DNA of 64,000 bases, taken from positions 1 through 64,000 of the forward strand of contig NZ_JAJNCL010000017.1 in the NCBI RefSeq assembly GCF_021025955.1, written 5' to 3'. The translations under genes were made by a program, and so were the position numbers. Under the pieces are notes generated by a model, which was not told where the DNA came from, did no database searches, and saw only the letters and a list, made by a program, of their open reading frames with translations. Of this stretch, positions 16,273-23,916 are shown in pieces (position 1 is the first letter of the stretch; each line of letters opens with the position of its first letter). This DNA is from Rhodococcus qingshengii. Its GTDB lineage: Bacteria > Actinomycetota > Actinomycetes > Mycobacteriales > Mycobacteriaceae.

Positions 16273-17781
16273 GTGACTGACGGAAAAAGGGGGCACTCCG
16301 GAGTGAGTTCGGATTCTTCGGCAAACGGTTCGGTGGACAGACCGGCAGATGCGCCGGTACTCGACCCCCGCCCGGTGTACCGACCCCAGATCGATCCGGC
16401 CTCGCGCCAGGTGTTCGGTCGGCCGAGTGGAGTCGAAGGCTCATTCACTCCGGTGGCCGCGCGATCGGCCCCGTCCTCCGACGTCGTGATCAGCGCTCCG
16501 GACCCGGTTCTGGCCGAAGCATTCGGTCGACCTGCAGACGCCACCGAGTCGATCGGCCGCGATCCCGAGGCGTCGGCGAACAACGCGCCCGAAGAAGAGC
16601 CGCCGAGCGATCCGTGGCGTGATCCGGAATCCGCGGTCTCCCTGGGCAATCCCGCAGAGTCCGAGGCGCCGGTGCAGTTGCAGCCCGCCCAGAAGCTCGA
16701 TGTGCGTGAGGTGTTGTTCGGTCGCAAGGTCGCTCCCTCGGCGCTGGCCGCACTCGCAGGGATGGCACTCGTCATCGCGCTCGTCGGCGGCTTATTAGCC
16801 ACGGTCATCACTGCCGATCGCAGTTCACTCACCAGTTCACGCGTCACCCTCGTCCAATCCGGCGGCGGCGAACAACCGGAGTCGCAGGTGGCGAAGGTCG
16901 CCGACGCGGTGCTGCCTTCCGTGGTGTCGATTCAGGTTGCCGTCGGGGACCAGGGAAGCACCGGATCCGGCGTGGTCATCTCGGACAAGGGATACATCGT
17001 CACCAACAACCACGTGATCTCCTCTGCCGTTCCGCCCGCGCAGGACGCGAAGATCCAGGTGATCTTCTCCGACGGAACCAAGACCGACGCCCAGATCGTC
17101 GGCCGTGACGTCAAGACAGACCTCGCGGTGCTCAAGGTGTCGGCCAACAATCTGACGGTCGCTCAGCTCGGAAAATCTGAGGATGTTCAGGTGGGCGACG
17201 ACGTCGTCGCTGTCGGCTCACCACTTGGGTTGAGCAAAACCGTCACTCGCGGAATCGTCAGTGCGCTGAATCGGCCTCTGCGGTTGTCGGGTGAAGGCAC
17301 CGACACCAACGCCGTCATCGACGCCGTCCAGACCGACGCGGCGATCAATCACGGCAACTCCGGTGGTGCGCTCGTCGACGACGAAGCCCGCGTCATCGGT
17401 ATCAACACGGCAATGCTCAGTGAGTCCGGCGGTTCGGTCGGGCTCGGCTTCGCGATCCCGATCGACACGGTCACCGAGGTGGCGCAGACCATCATCCGCG
17501 ACGGCAAGGTCCATCACCCCGACATCGGCGTGAATGCCCGCACCGCAGTCAACGACGCGACCAGCGGCGCTGCCGTGGCCAACGTCCGCGACGGCAGCCC
17601 CGCTCAACGTGCGGGGATCGTCGAGGGTGACGTCATCGTCAAGGTCGGTGACCGGCCGGTGACAAGCGCTGACGAACTGGTGGTTGCGGTCAACGCGACG
17701 ACCGTCGATCAGCCTGTCAACGTTCAGTTGATCCGCGACGGACGGCAGGTCGACATTTCGGTCACGCCGGTGTCGGACTGA
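16273..17781 (+). CDS. htrA: HtrA-family membrane-anchored serine protease
   Basis: The protein is about 502 residues. A long cytoplasmic Pro/Ser-rich region (residues 1-150, with the mycobacterial-like segment YRPQIDPASRQVFGRPSGV) precedes one transmembrane helix near 155-180. An external trypsin-like domain follows with the triad His247 (TNNHVI), Asp283 (TDLAVL) and Ser363 (HGNSGGA), and then a PDZ domain (about 405-495). It is a periplasmic quality-control protease of the SigE regulon type. GTG 16273 is chosen because of the GATACT box; GTG 16258 is the longer alternative and neither has a strong ribosome-binding site. It is followed by tatB as in Rv1223-Rv1224. Confidence 0.9.
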   Translation: MTDGKRGHSGVSSDSSANGSVDRPADAPVLDPRPVYRPQIDPASRQVFGRPSGVEGSFTPVAARSAPSSDVVISAPDPVLAEAFGRPADATESIGRDPEASANNAPEEEPPSDPWRDPESAVSLGNPAESEAPVQLQPAQKLDVREVLFGRKVAPSALAALAGMALVIALVGGLLATVITADRSSLTSSRVTLVQSGGGEQPESQVAKVADAVLPSVVSIQVAVGDQGSTGSGVVISDKGYIVTNNHVISSAVPPAQDAKIQVIFSDGTKTDAQIVGRDVKTDLAVLKVSANNLTVAQLGKSEDVQVGDDVVAVGSPLGLSKTVTRGIVSALNRPLRLSGEGTDTNAVIDAVQTDAAINHGNSGGALVDDEARVIGINTAMLSESGGSVGLGFAIPIDTVTEVAQTIIRDGKVHHPDIGVNARTAVNDATSGAAVANVRDGSPAQRAGIVEGDVIVKVGDRPVTSADELVVAVNATTVDQPVNVQLIRDGRQVDISVTPVSD

Positions 17782-17843
17782 TCGGGCTCTGCGATCTTCC
17801 TGTGAGGTTGATCCGGACATGCGCGCACCGAGCAAGCACACAG

Positions 17844-17849
17844 TAGGCT
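17844..17849 (+). promoter_or_regulatory. -10 box of tatB, leaderless type
   Basis: TAGGCT ends 6 nt before GTG 17856 and there is no ribosome-binding site. This implies tatB has its own leaderless transcript in addition to any read-through from the sigE operon. Confidence 0.5.
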
Positions 17850-17855
17850 GACCCT

Positions 17856-18248
17856 GTGTTTGGCAACATCGGTTGGGGCGAGTTCATGATCCTCCTCGTA
17901 GCGGCTCTGGTCATCTTGGGACCTGAGCGGCTTCCTGGTGCGGTCTCCTGGGTCACGAAATCCCTGAGGCAGGTGCGCGAATATGCTTCGGGCGCTTCCA
18001 ATCAGCTCAAGGAAGAACTGGGCACCGACTTCGAGGATCTGCGTAAACCACTCGCAGATCTGAACAAGCTGCGCGGAATGACGCCGCGCGCTGTGATCAC
18101 CCAGCACCTCCTCGACGGTGACGACTCCATCTTCACGGGCAACTTCGACAAGAAGCCGCAGAGTGGCGTGCAGGAACCGAAGACGCTGTCGAAGGACAAG
18201 CCACTCACTGCCGGCGAACGTCCTCCCGTGGACTTCGACGCAACCTAG
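17856..18248 (+). CDS. tatB: Twin-arginine translocase subunit TatB
   Basis: This 130-residue protein starts [27 protein letters not shown]: a single N-terminal transmembrane helix, then the G-P-E-R-L-P hinge typical of TatB, then an amphipathic helix ([14 protein letters not shown]) and a polar tail with no predicted structure. TatB recruits twin-arginine preproteins to TatC. The position at the end of the sigE-rseA-htrA cluster is conserved with Rv1224. GTG 17856 is supported by the leaderless -10 box. A strong bidirectional hairpin follows and separates it from convergent mrp. Confidence 0.93.
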   Translation: MFGNIGWGEFMILLVAALVILGPERLPGAVSWVTKSLRQVREYASGASNQLKEELGTDFEDLRKPLADLNKLRGMTPRAVITQHLLDGDDSIFTGNFDKKPQSGVQEPKTLSKDKPLTAGERPPVDFDAT

Positions 18249-18254
18249 ATTCGA

Positions 18255-18304
18255 CATACGAAAGGGCGCCTGCCACCGATCGGTGACAGGCGCCCTTTCG
18301 TATG
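18255..18304. terminator. Bidirectional hairpin terminator between tatB and mrp
   Basis: A 50-nt near-perfect palindrome, broken by a single C/A mismatch, lies between the convergent tatB and mrp. The arms contain GAAAGGGCGCC and its complement, so both strands end in a GC-rich stem followed by U-rich sequence. It should serve both genes. Confidence 0.85.
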
Positions 18305-18311
18305 AGGGGTT

Positions 18312-19448
18312 CTAGAGGTTGCGAACCGTGTTGATACCGAGCGACATTCCGGCCAGCCCGCGCTGACGGACGGCCAACTTGTCGGCGATGTCCTTGAGTG
18401 CGATGGCGGCGGGTGAGTCGGGGGCGCTGAGGACGATCGGTGTCCCGGCGTCGCCTGCCTCACGGACGGACGGATCCAGCGGGATCTGTCCGAGAAGCGG
18501 AACCTTGGCGCCGACGGCCTTCGTGAGGCGATCGGAGACCGTCTGCCCGCCGCCTTCACCGAAGATGTCCATACGAGTGCCGTCGGGAAGTTCGAGCCAC
18601 GACATGTTCTCGACAACGCCCGCCACTCGTTGACGGGTCTGCAGGGCGATGGCGCCCGCGCGCTCGGCGACCTCTGCGGCAGCCTGCTGCGGTGTGGTGA
18701 CGACCAGGATCTCTGCGCTCGGGATGAGCTGAGCCACTGAGATGGCGATGTCACCGGTGCCGGGCGGCAGATCGAGCAGCAGCACGTCCAGATCGCCCCA
18801 GAACACGTCGGCGAGGAATTGCTGGAGCGCGCGGTGCAGCATCGGTCCGCGCCAGACGACGGGAGTGTTGCCCTGGGTGAACTGCGCGATGGAGATCATC
18901 TTCACGTCGTGGGCGACGGGCGGCATGATCATGCGCTCGACCTGAGTCGGCTTGGCGTCGGTGCCGAGCATGCGGGGGATCGAGTGACCGTAGATATCCG
19001 CGTCGAGCACACCCACGGACAGTCCGCGCGCGGCCATGGCCGCCGCGAGATTAACTGTCACACTGGACTTTCCGACGCCACCCTTGCCGGAGGCAACGGC
19101 GTAGACGCGGGTGAGTGAACCCGGCTGGGCGAAGGGGATGACCGGCTCGGCGGAATCGCCGCGAAGCGACTTGCGGAGCTCGGTTCGTTGAGCATCGTCC
19201 ATGACGTCGAGTTCGACGCGGATCGCGCCGACTCCGGCGACATCGGCGACGGCCTTGGTGACGCGTTCGGTGATCTCGGTGCGCATCGGGCAACCGGCGG
19301 TCGTGAGATAGATGCCGATGTCGACGCTGTTGTCACTGGAGAGAGTGATCCCCTTGACCATCCCCAGTTCGGTGATGGGTTTGCGGATCTCTGGGTCCAG
19401 AACTCGCGCGAGCGCTGAGCGAACGTCGGACTCGGTCAGTACAGACAT
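18312..19448 (-). CDS. mrp: Mrp/NBP35-type ATP-binding iron-sulfur carrier
   Basis: This 378-residue protein has an N-terminal MIP18 (DUF59) domain (VRSALARVLDPEIRKPITELGMV, residues 9-31 and on) fused to a P-loop ATPase with the deviant Walker A SGKGGVGKSSV near residue 120. Mrp proteins bind and transfer Fe-S clusters to apo-proteins. The usual CXXC cluster motif of the C-terminal region is not obvious here; ENMSW follows in its approximate place, a form also known for actinobacterial Rv1229c. ATG 19448 has a TACCAT box 6 nt upstream and is probably leaderless. Orientation matches mycobacteria. Confidence 0.92.
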   Translation of the reverse strand: MSVLTESDVRSALARVLDPEIRKPITELGMVKGITLSSDNSVDIGIYLTTAGCPMRTEITERVTKAVADVAGVGAIRVELDVMDDAQRTELRKSLRGDSAEPVIPFAQPGSLTRVYAVASGKGGVGKSSVTVNLAAAMAARGLSVGVLDADIYGHSIPRMLGTDAKPTQVERMIMPPVAHDVKMISIAQFTQGNTPVVWRGPMLHRALQQFLADVFWGDLDVLLLDLPPGTGDIAISVAQLIPSAEILVVTTPQQAAAEVAERAGAIALQTRQRVAGVVENMSWLELPDGTRMDIFGEGGGQTVSDRLTKAVGAKVPLLGQIPLDPSVREAGDAGTPIVLSAPDSPAAIALKDIADKLAVRQRGLAGMSLGINTVRNL

Positions 19449-19454
19449 GACTCC

Positions 19455-19460
19455 ATGGTA
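19455..19460 (-). promoter_or_regulatory. -10 box of mrp, leaderless type
   Basis: On the minus strand TACCAT ends 6 nt before the ATG; the spacer GGAGTC lies too close to act as a Shine-Dalgarno sequence. It falls within the 24-bp gap between the transglycosylase stop and mrp. Confidence 0.45.
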
Positions 19461-19472
19461 AGTCCAGGTAGG

Positions 19473-20333
19473 TCAGTGGATGCGCGGCAGGTCCGATGCG
19501 GCGGGGACGATGCCGGTCGAGTACCCGAGCGACCAGGCCAGAACGTTGGCGACGTAGGCCGCGGAGTTGTTGTAGCGGTGGATCGCGGACGCGACCTGGG
19601 TGACGTCCTGCATGTTCAGTCCGCCGTCGCACAGGTACTTGCCGGTGGTCAGTGCGGAGTCGAAGAGGTTCTGCGGGTCGGCGATTCCGTCACCGTTGCC
19701 GTCGCCGGCGTACTGGTTCCAGGTGGACGGGATGAACTGCATCGGGCCGACTGCACGGTCGTAGACGGTGTCGCCGTCGAGGGCGCCGCCGTCGGTGTCC
19801 ATGATGACGGCCTGACCGGGCAGGCTGCCGTTGAGCGGCAGACCGATCACGGGCTTGTAGAGGTTGCCGTTCGCGTCGGCGTCCTTGCCGTCGTTGGCGT
19901 GACCGGATTCGACGCGACCGATACCGGCGAGGAGCGTCCAGTGCATGTTGCAGTTGGGCTTTTCGACGGCGAGGATCCGCTCGGCGTTCTGGTACGCGGC
20001 GACGCTAACGCTCGGGATTCCGAGTGCGCCCTCGGCCATGGAGGCGGGGAGCGGGGGAGTCGCTTGCACGGGAGCCAACGGCGCGGGCTCCGGCGCTGCG
20101 GCGGGAGCGGGCTCGGCGATAGCTTCGACAGCGGGCAGGATCTGCGCCTGCGGTTCCTGCGTGGCCTGCGCAGCGTCGACCGTCTCGGCGGAGCTGGTGT
20201 TGAAGAACGGGACCTTGGGAGCGGCGCCGGCCGTGTTGGCTGCGGTGACGAGTCCGATAGGGATGAGTCCGGTGAGCGCGATGACCGAATTTCGACGGAT
20301 GTGCGAATCTGTCTTCTTGCTGTGCCGACCCAC
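19473..20333 (-). CDS. Secreted lytic murein transglycosylase, Rv1230c-like (copy 1)
   Basis: This 286-residue exported protein has a signal sequence (RRNSVIALTGLIPIG... ending near AGAA, residue 38), a Pro/Ala-rich linker (about 60-100), then a MltB-type transglycosylase domain. The catalytic Glu sits in IGRVESGHAN. RAVGPMQFIPSTW is the substrate-groove motif, and DGNGDGIADPQ resembles an EF-hand calcium loop as in E. coli Slt35. RYNNSAAYVANVL closes the domain. The start is GTG 20333 with AGGAGG 8 nt upstream. The neighbouring gene upstream is a clear paralogue, so the pair arose by tandem duplication. It would cut peptidoglycan glycan strands outside the membrane. Confidence 0.88.
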   Translation of the reverse strand: MGRHSKKTDSHIRRNSVIALTGLIPIGLVTAANTAGAAPKVPFFNTSSAETVDAAQATQEPQAQILPAVEAIAEPAPAAAPEPAPLAPVQATPPLPASMAEGALGIPSVSVAAYQNAERILAVEKPNCNMHWTLLAGIGRVESGHANDGKDADANGNLYKPVIGLPLNGSLPGQAVIMDTDGGALDGDTVYDRAVGPMQFIPSTWNQYAGDGNGDGIADPQNLFDSALTTGKYLCDGGLNMQDVTQVASAIHRYNNSAAYVANVLAWSLGYSTGIVPAASDLPRIH

Positions 20334-20341
20334 TGTGTATG

Positions 20342-20366
20342 CCTCCTGAACCTCCGTGAGGAGGTT
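20342..20366 (-). promoter_or_regulatory. Leader hairpin next to the ribosome-binding site of transglycosylase copy 1
   Basis: A perfect 7-bp stem (20349-20355 with 20360-20366, tetraloop) lies immediately upstream of the AGGAGG site (20342-20347). Its AACCTCC arm could instead pair with the AGGAGG, so alternative folds that expose or hide the ribosome-binding site are possible. Confidence 0.35.
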
Positions 20367-20478
20367 TTCCGTTCAACTGACGGAGTCGAGGCTACCTGAT
20401 TTGTTGCGTTTCCGTTATTCAACCGTGATCTAGAAGGGCAGTTTGTGGCATATGCACTGTTCTTTCGTGATTTTTTGG

Positions 20479-21903
20479 TTACAGAGCGGGCATGCCGGGC
20501 AGGCCCGGGAAGAACGGCACGAATGCCGGCGCAGGGGCCGGAGCGGGCTCCGGTGCGGGAGCCGGTGCCGGTGCAGGCTCCGGCGAGGAGGCGGCGGGCG
20601 GGGAGGATTCCGCGGGCGCGGCATCGGCGGTTGAGGGTGCCGTGGCGGCCACAGCCATGCCTGGGACAGTGCACGGCAGAAGGATGCCGTCCTGCAAGGC
20701 ATCGAGGGCTGCGGGGTCCGGAAGGATCACGCACATATCGTCGGGCCAGCGCCATCCCTCGGCCGTCAGAATCGGCCAGACGAGACCCCGTGAGGTCAGG
20801 ACGGGGAGCGGGATGATCGGACCGGGAGCTGCGTTCCGGGCGGCGTCGGGTCCGGGAGTCGGGCTGTTCGGCACTACGCCCGGCGGGATCAGTGCCTGGA
20901 TCTCGGGTGAGAGCGCAGGCATGTCCGGCAGACCCGGGAAGAGGGGAGTGGTGGTCGGGGTTGCCGACGTCGACGCTGATTCCTTGTCGCCGGCCGCCGG
21001 ATCGGTAGCCGCAGCAGCGGCGAGTACGGCCGAAGCGGCGGAATCTGCCGAGGCGGCGGCGTTGATCGCCGAGCTGCCGGTGTTGATGCCCGAGGTGTAC
21101 GGCAGCTGACCGGAAGGAATGACGCCGTTCTTGTAGGCCGTCGACCACATGATCACGTTTGCCGCGTATGCGGCCGAGTTGTTGTATCGCAGAACAGCTT
21201 TGGTCTCCTGGGCGACATCGCGCAGGTTGAGTCCGCCGCTGCAGAGGTACTTCGCTGCCGAGAGTGCCGCATCGAAGACGTTGTTGGGGTCCTTGATTCC
21301 GTCCCCGTTACCGTCGCTGGCATATCCGGCCCAGGTGGCCGGAATGAACTGCATCGGTCCGACGGCGCGGTCGTGAGTGGGGTCGCCGTCGATCGCGCCC
21401 TTGTCGGTGTCTCGAATGACTTCGTTGCCTGCCAGCCGTCCGTCGAGGACGGGGCCGAGGATCGGGGTCACCGTTGTTCCCACCGATGTCGTCTTACCAC
21501 CGTTGGCGTGACCGGATTCGATGCGGCCGATGCCGGCCAGAAGATGCCAAGGGATGCCGCATCCCGGTGCCTCGGTCATCATCACCAGCTCCGCGGAGCG
21601 GTACGCGTTCAGGACGATCTCGGGGATACCCAGAGAAGTGAGGACGACAGCCGCGGCGTTAGGCGCTGTCGGGGCGCCGGCGACCGTATCGCTGGGCGGG
21701 GCAGATCTTTGCGTTCGGACCGTGCGGGGCGTCGGGAGGAAGTCGACAGAGTCCGGCTGCGCAATCGAGGCGGCGCCCGCCAGCGCGATGGGAACCTGTG
21801 ACCCTCCGGTCGGTGCACTTCCGGCAGTGAGGGCCGCTGGACCTGTTACGACGAGCAGTCCCCCCACCAGTGTGGATGCTGCAATCATTCCGCGTACTCG
21901 CAC
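20479..21903 (-). CDS. Secreted lytic murein transglycosylase with Pro/Ala-rich tail (copy 2)
   Basis: This protein of about 474 residues has a signal sequence (IAASTLVGGLLVVTGPAAL, near residues 6-25) and a transglycosylase domain at about 120-270. The catalytic Glu lies in IGRIESGHAN, with RAVGPMQFIPATW and the EF-hand-like DGNGDGIKDPN loop. After that come about 200 residues of low-complexity Pro/Ala/Ser sequence. A motif PGLPxMPAL occurs twice, once near residue 330 and once as the final residues of the protein. GTG 21903 is chosen because AAAGGGGAA lies 4-5 nt before it; the longer open frame to 21954 has no such site. The tail may anchor or space the enzyme in the cell wall. Confidence 0.85.
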   Translation of the reverse strand: MRVRGMIAASTLVGGLLVVTGPAALTAGSAPTGGSQVPIALAGAASIAQPDSVDFLPTPRTVRTQRSAPPSDTVAGAPTAPNAAAVVLTSLGIPEIVLNAYRSAELVMMTEAPGCGIPWHLLAGIGRIESGHANGGKTTSVGTTVTPILGPVLDGRLAGNEVIRDTDKGAIDGDPTHDRAVGPMQFIPATWAGYASDGNGDGIKDPNNVFDAALSAAKYLCSGGLNLRDVAQETKAVLRYNNSAAYAANVIMWSTAYKNGVIPSGQLPYTSGINTGSSAINAAASADSAASAVLAAAAATDPAAGDKESASTSATPTTTPLFPGLPDMPALSPEIQALIPPGVVPNSPTPGPDAARNAAPGPIIPLPVLTSRGLVWPILTAEGWRWPDDMCVILPDPAALDALQDGILLPCTVPGMAVAATAPSTADAAPAESSPPAASSPEPAPAPAPAPEPAPAPAPAFVPFFPGLPGMPAL

Positions 21904-22017
21904 GATTCCCCTTTGCTGGCACTCCCGCTCCGGAGTGCCCACCGTGATATCCATATTGCTGTGACTTACGTTACATATCGGTCACGGTGCGTGCAGCAAA
22001 ACTCAGCGAACGCTCAG

Positions 22018-22560
22018 CTAGTTGTGACTTTGTTTCGCAGTATTCGAGTCACGGTGCTTCTTCTTCGGGGAAGGTTCGCCGTCGGCAGCAAGGATCGACT
22101 TGATCTCTTCGAGTTCCCGTCGCAGGTAATCACGGGTGGCAACCTCGCCGACGGCGATGCGCAGAGCTGCGAGTTCACGGGCAAGGAATTCGGTATCCGC
22201 CTTGGTTTGCTCGGCGCGCGAGCGATCCTCCTCGAGCGAGACCCGGTCGCGATTCTCCTGACGGTTCTGTGCCAGGAGGATCAGCGGCGCCGCGTAGGCG
22301 GCCTGGGTGGAGAAGGCCAGGTTGAGCAGGATGAACGGGTACGGGTCCCACTGCAGAGCCACCGCGAAGACGTTGATCAGGATCCAGACGATCACGATGA
22401 TCGTCTGGATTGCGAGATATCGCCCGGTTCCGAGGAAGCGGGCGATGCGTTCGCTGACGCGTCCGACAGCTTCGACGTCGAAATCGAGATTGAACCGGCG
22501 GCTTCCGCGAGGCGTTTCCAGTCGTTGCCGTGCGGTCGTGCTCGACGCCCGTTCGCTCAT
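22018..22560 (-). CDS. DUF1003 membrane protein
   Basis: This 180-residue protein has two closely spaced transmembrane helices (TIIVIVWILINVFAVAL, about residues 52-68, and a second at about 76-97). A long charged coiled-coil tail (RQENRDRVSLEEDRSRAEQ) and a Lys-rich end follow. This is the DUF1003 layout (Rv1231c-like in position). Its ATG overlaps the stop of the MgtE-N/CBS gene (ATGA), so the two are coupled. DUF1003 proteins have been linked to magnesium or metal homeostasis by association, which the neighbour supports. Confidence 0.88.
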   Translation of the reverse strand: MSERASSTTARQRLETPRGSRRFNLDFDVEAVGRVSERIARFLGTGRYLAIQTIIVIVWILINVFAVALQWDPYPFILLNLAFSTQAAYAAPLILLAQNRQENRDRVSLEEDRSRAEQTKADTEFLARELAALRIAVGEVATRDYLRRELEEIKSILAADGEPSPKKKHRDSNTAKQSHN

Positions 22561-23843
22561 CGGAGTAGTTCCTCGTCGTCGGAGTAATCCTCACGCCAGT
22601 CTTCCGGCAGGAGGTGATCGAGCACGTCGTCGACCGTCACGGCCCCGATCAGGTGGTTCTCGTCGTCCACGACCGGCCCGCACACCAAGTTGTAGGTCGC
22701 GAAATATCGGGTGACCGACGCCAGCGAGTCGTCCGGGGCCAACCGGGGCATGTCGGTGTCGAGCAGTCCTCCCACCAGGCTGGCGGGAGGCTCGCGCAGA
22801 AGTTTCTGCAAGTGGACGCAGCCGAGATAACGTCCGGTCGGAGTCGCGGTCGGCGGACGCACGACGAAGACCATGCTCGACAGGGCCGGGGTGACGTCGT
22901 AGTTGCGGGCGCGGGCAAGAGCCTCGGCGACGGTCGTCGAGGCCGTCAGTACCACCGGTTCAGGCGTCATCAGACCGCCAGCGGTATCCGGGGAGTGTTC
23001 GAGCAGGCGTCGAACAGGCTCGGAATCCTGCGGGTCCATCAACTGCAGTAATGATTCGGCTTCGGTCTCGGGCAGCTCGCCCAGCAGGTCGGCCGCGTCG
23101 TCGGGATCCATTGCCTCGAGTAGATCGGCGGCACGTTCGACTTCCAGGTGCATCAGCAAATCGGTCTGATCGTCCGCAGGCAGTTCCTGGACGACGTCGG
23201 CGAGGCGTTCGTCGTCGAGTGCCACGGCCAGTTCGTGGCGGCGCTTCTCCGGCAGTTCGCGCATGGCGTTGGCCACGTCGGCGGGTCGCATCCCTTCGTA
23301 CTGCAGAAGAAGGTGAGCGACGCCCTGGCCGGGGAGCGAGAGGTCGCTCTGGGTGAGGCCGGCGACGTGCTGCCAGTCGACGACGTGAATCGCCGCGCGT
23401 CGACCGAGGCGTCCTCGATGGCCGCGAACTGCGACCTTCGAGACGACCCAGTCGCGGGTTCGCGTCGATTCGATCCCGAGGTCGACGACTATCGTGTCGG
23501 CGCCGTGAAGCTCTTCGAGTTCCGGGTCGTCCACGCGCACATGCGAATCGAGTACCTGCGCCAGAGCGAGAACCTCGCCCGGACGCTGGTTGAAGCGCCG
23601 GAGACTGACGTTGCCCGTGGTCAGGGTGACCGCACTAGGCTCGATAGCCGTCACTCGCAACATGGGGACGAAAATGCGTTTGCGCGTGAACATTTCGATC
23701 ACCAGACCGAGAACTCGCGGTTGCTGGCGTCCGATGCGGACCGTGATGACGACGTCGCGCACACGACCTATCGATTCGCCGTCCGGGCCGAGTACAACCA
23801 GGCCGGCAAGCCTGGCTGCAAATACCTTGCCTGCTGCTGCCAT
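22557..23843 (-). CDS. PRC-barrel / MgtE-N / CBS-domain protein without a membrane channel, Rv1232c-like
   Basis: This 428-residue soluble protein has an N-terminal PRC-barrel-like segment (GLVVLGPDGESIGRVRDVV), an MgtE intracellular N domain of superhelical repeats at about 200-280 (RRHELAVALDDERLADVVQELPADDQTDLL), and two CBS domains at the C-terminus (about 290-415). MgtE channels have five transmembrane helices after the CBS pair; these are absent here, so this is not a transporter by itself. It is coupled by ATGA to the DUF1003 membrane protein. ATG 23843 is chosen for the -10 box 7 nt upstream; the open frame continues without support. Confidence 0.88.
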   Translation of the reverse strand: MAAAGKVFAARLAGLVVLGPDGESIGRVRDVVITVRIGRQQPRVLGLVIEMFTRKRIFVPMLRVTAIEPSAVTLTTGNVSLRRFNQRPGEVLALAQVLDSHVRVDDPELEELHGADTIVVDLGIESTRTRDWVVSKVAVRGHRGRLGRRAAIHVVDWQHVAGLTQSDLSLPGQGVAHLLLQYEGMRPADVANAMRELPEKRRHELAVALDDERLADVVQELPADDQTDLLMHLEVERAADLLEAMDPDDAADLLGELPETEAESLLQLMDPQDSEPVRRLLEHSPDTAGGLMTPEPVVLTASTTVAEALARARNYDVTPALSSMVFVVRPPTATPTGRYLGCVHLQKLLREPPASLVGGLLDTDMPRLAPDDSLASVTRYFATYNLVCGPVVDDENHLIGAVTVDDVLDHLLPEDWREDYSDDEELLR

Positions 23844-23850
23844 GATTGCA

Positions 23851-23856
23851 AGGCTA
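23851..23856 (-). promoter_or_regulatory. -10 box of the MgtE-N/CBS gene, leaderless type
   Basis: On the minus strand TAGCCT ends 7 nt before the ATG at 23843, with no ribosome-binding site. It defines the start of the two-gene unit that includes the DUF1003 gene. Confidence 0.45.
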
Positions 23857-23916
23857 ATTCGTCCAGCGTCAAAATCTGCAACGGCGCCACCGAAAATCGA
23901 GAAGGGCAGTCCGCAA

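Noticed and set aside
19455-20399. 314-codon open frame antisense to transglycosylase copy 1
   Set aside because: Its composition is a mirror of the real gene and the real gene has a signal peptide, active-site motif and AGGAGG site.
20334-20478. Cyclic-di-AMP (ydaO-type) riboswitch ahead of transglycosylase genes
   Set aside because: Such riboswitches often precede wall hydrolases in actinobacteria, but this gap lacks their conserved core and is mostly a small hairpin plus A/T-rich tail.
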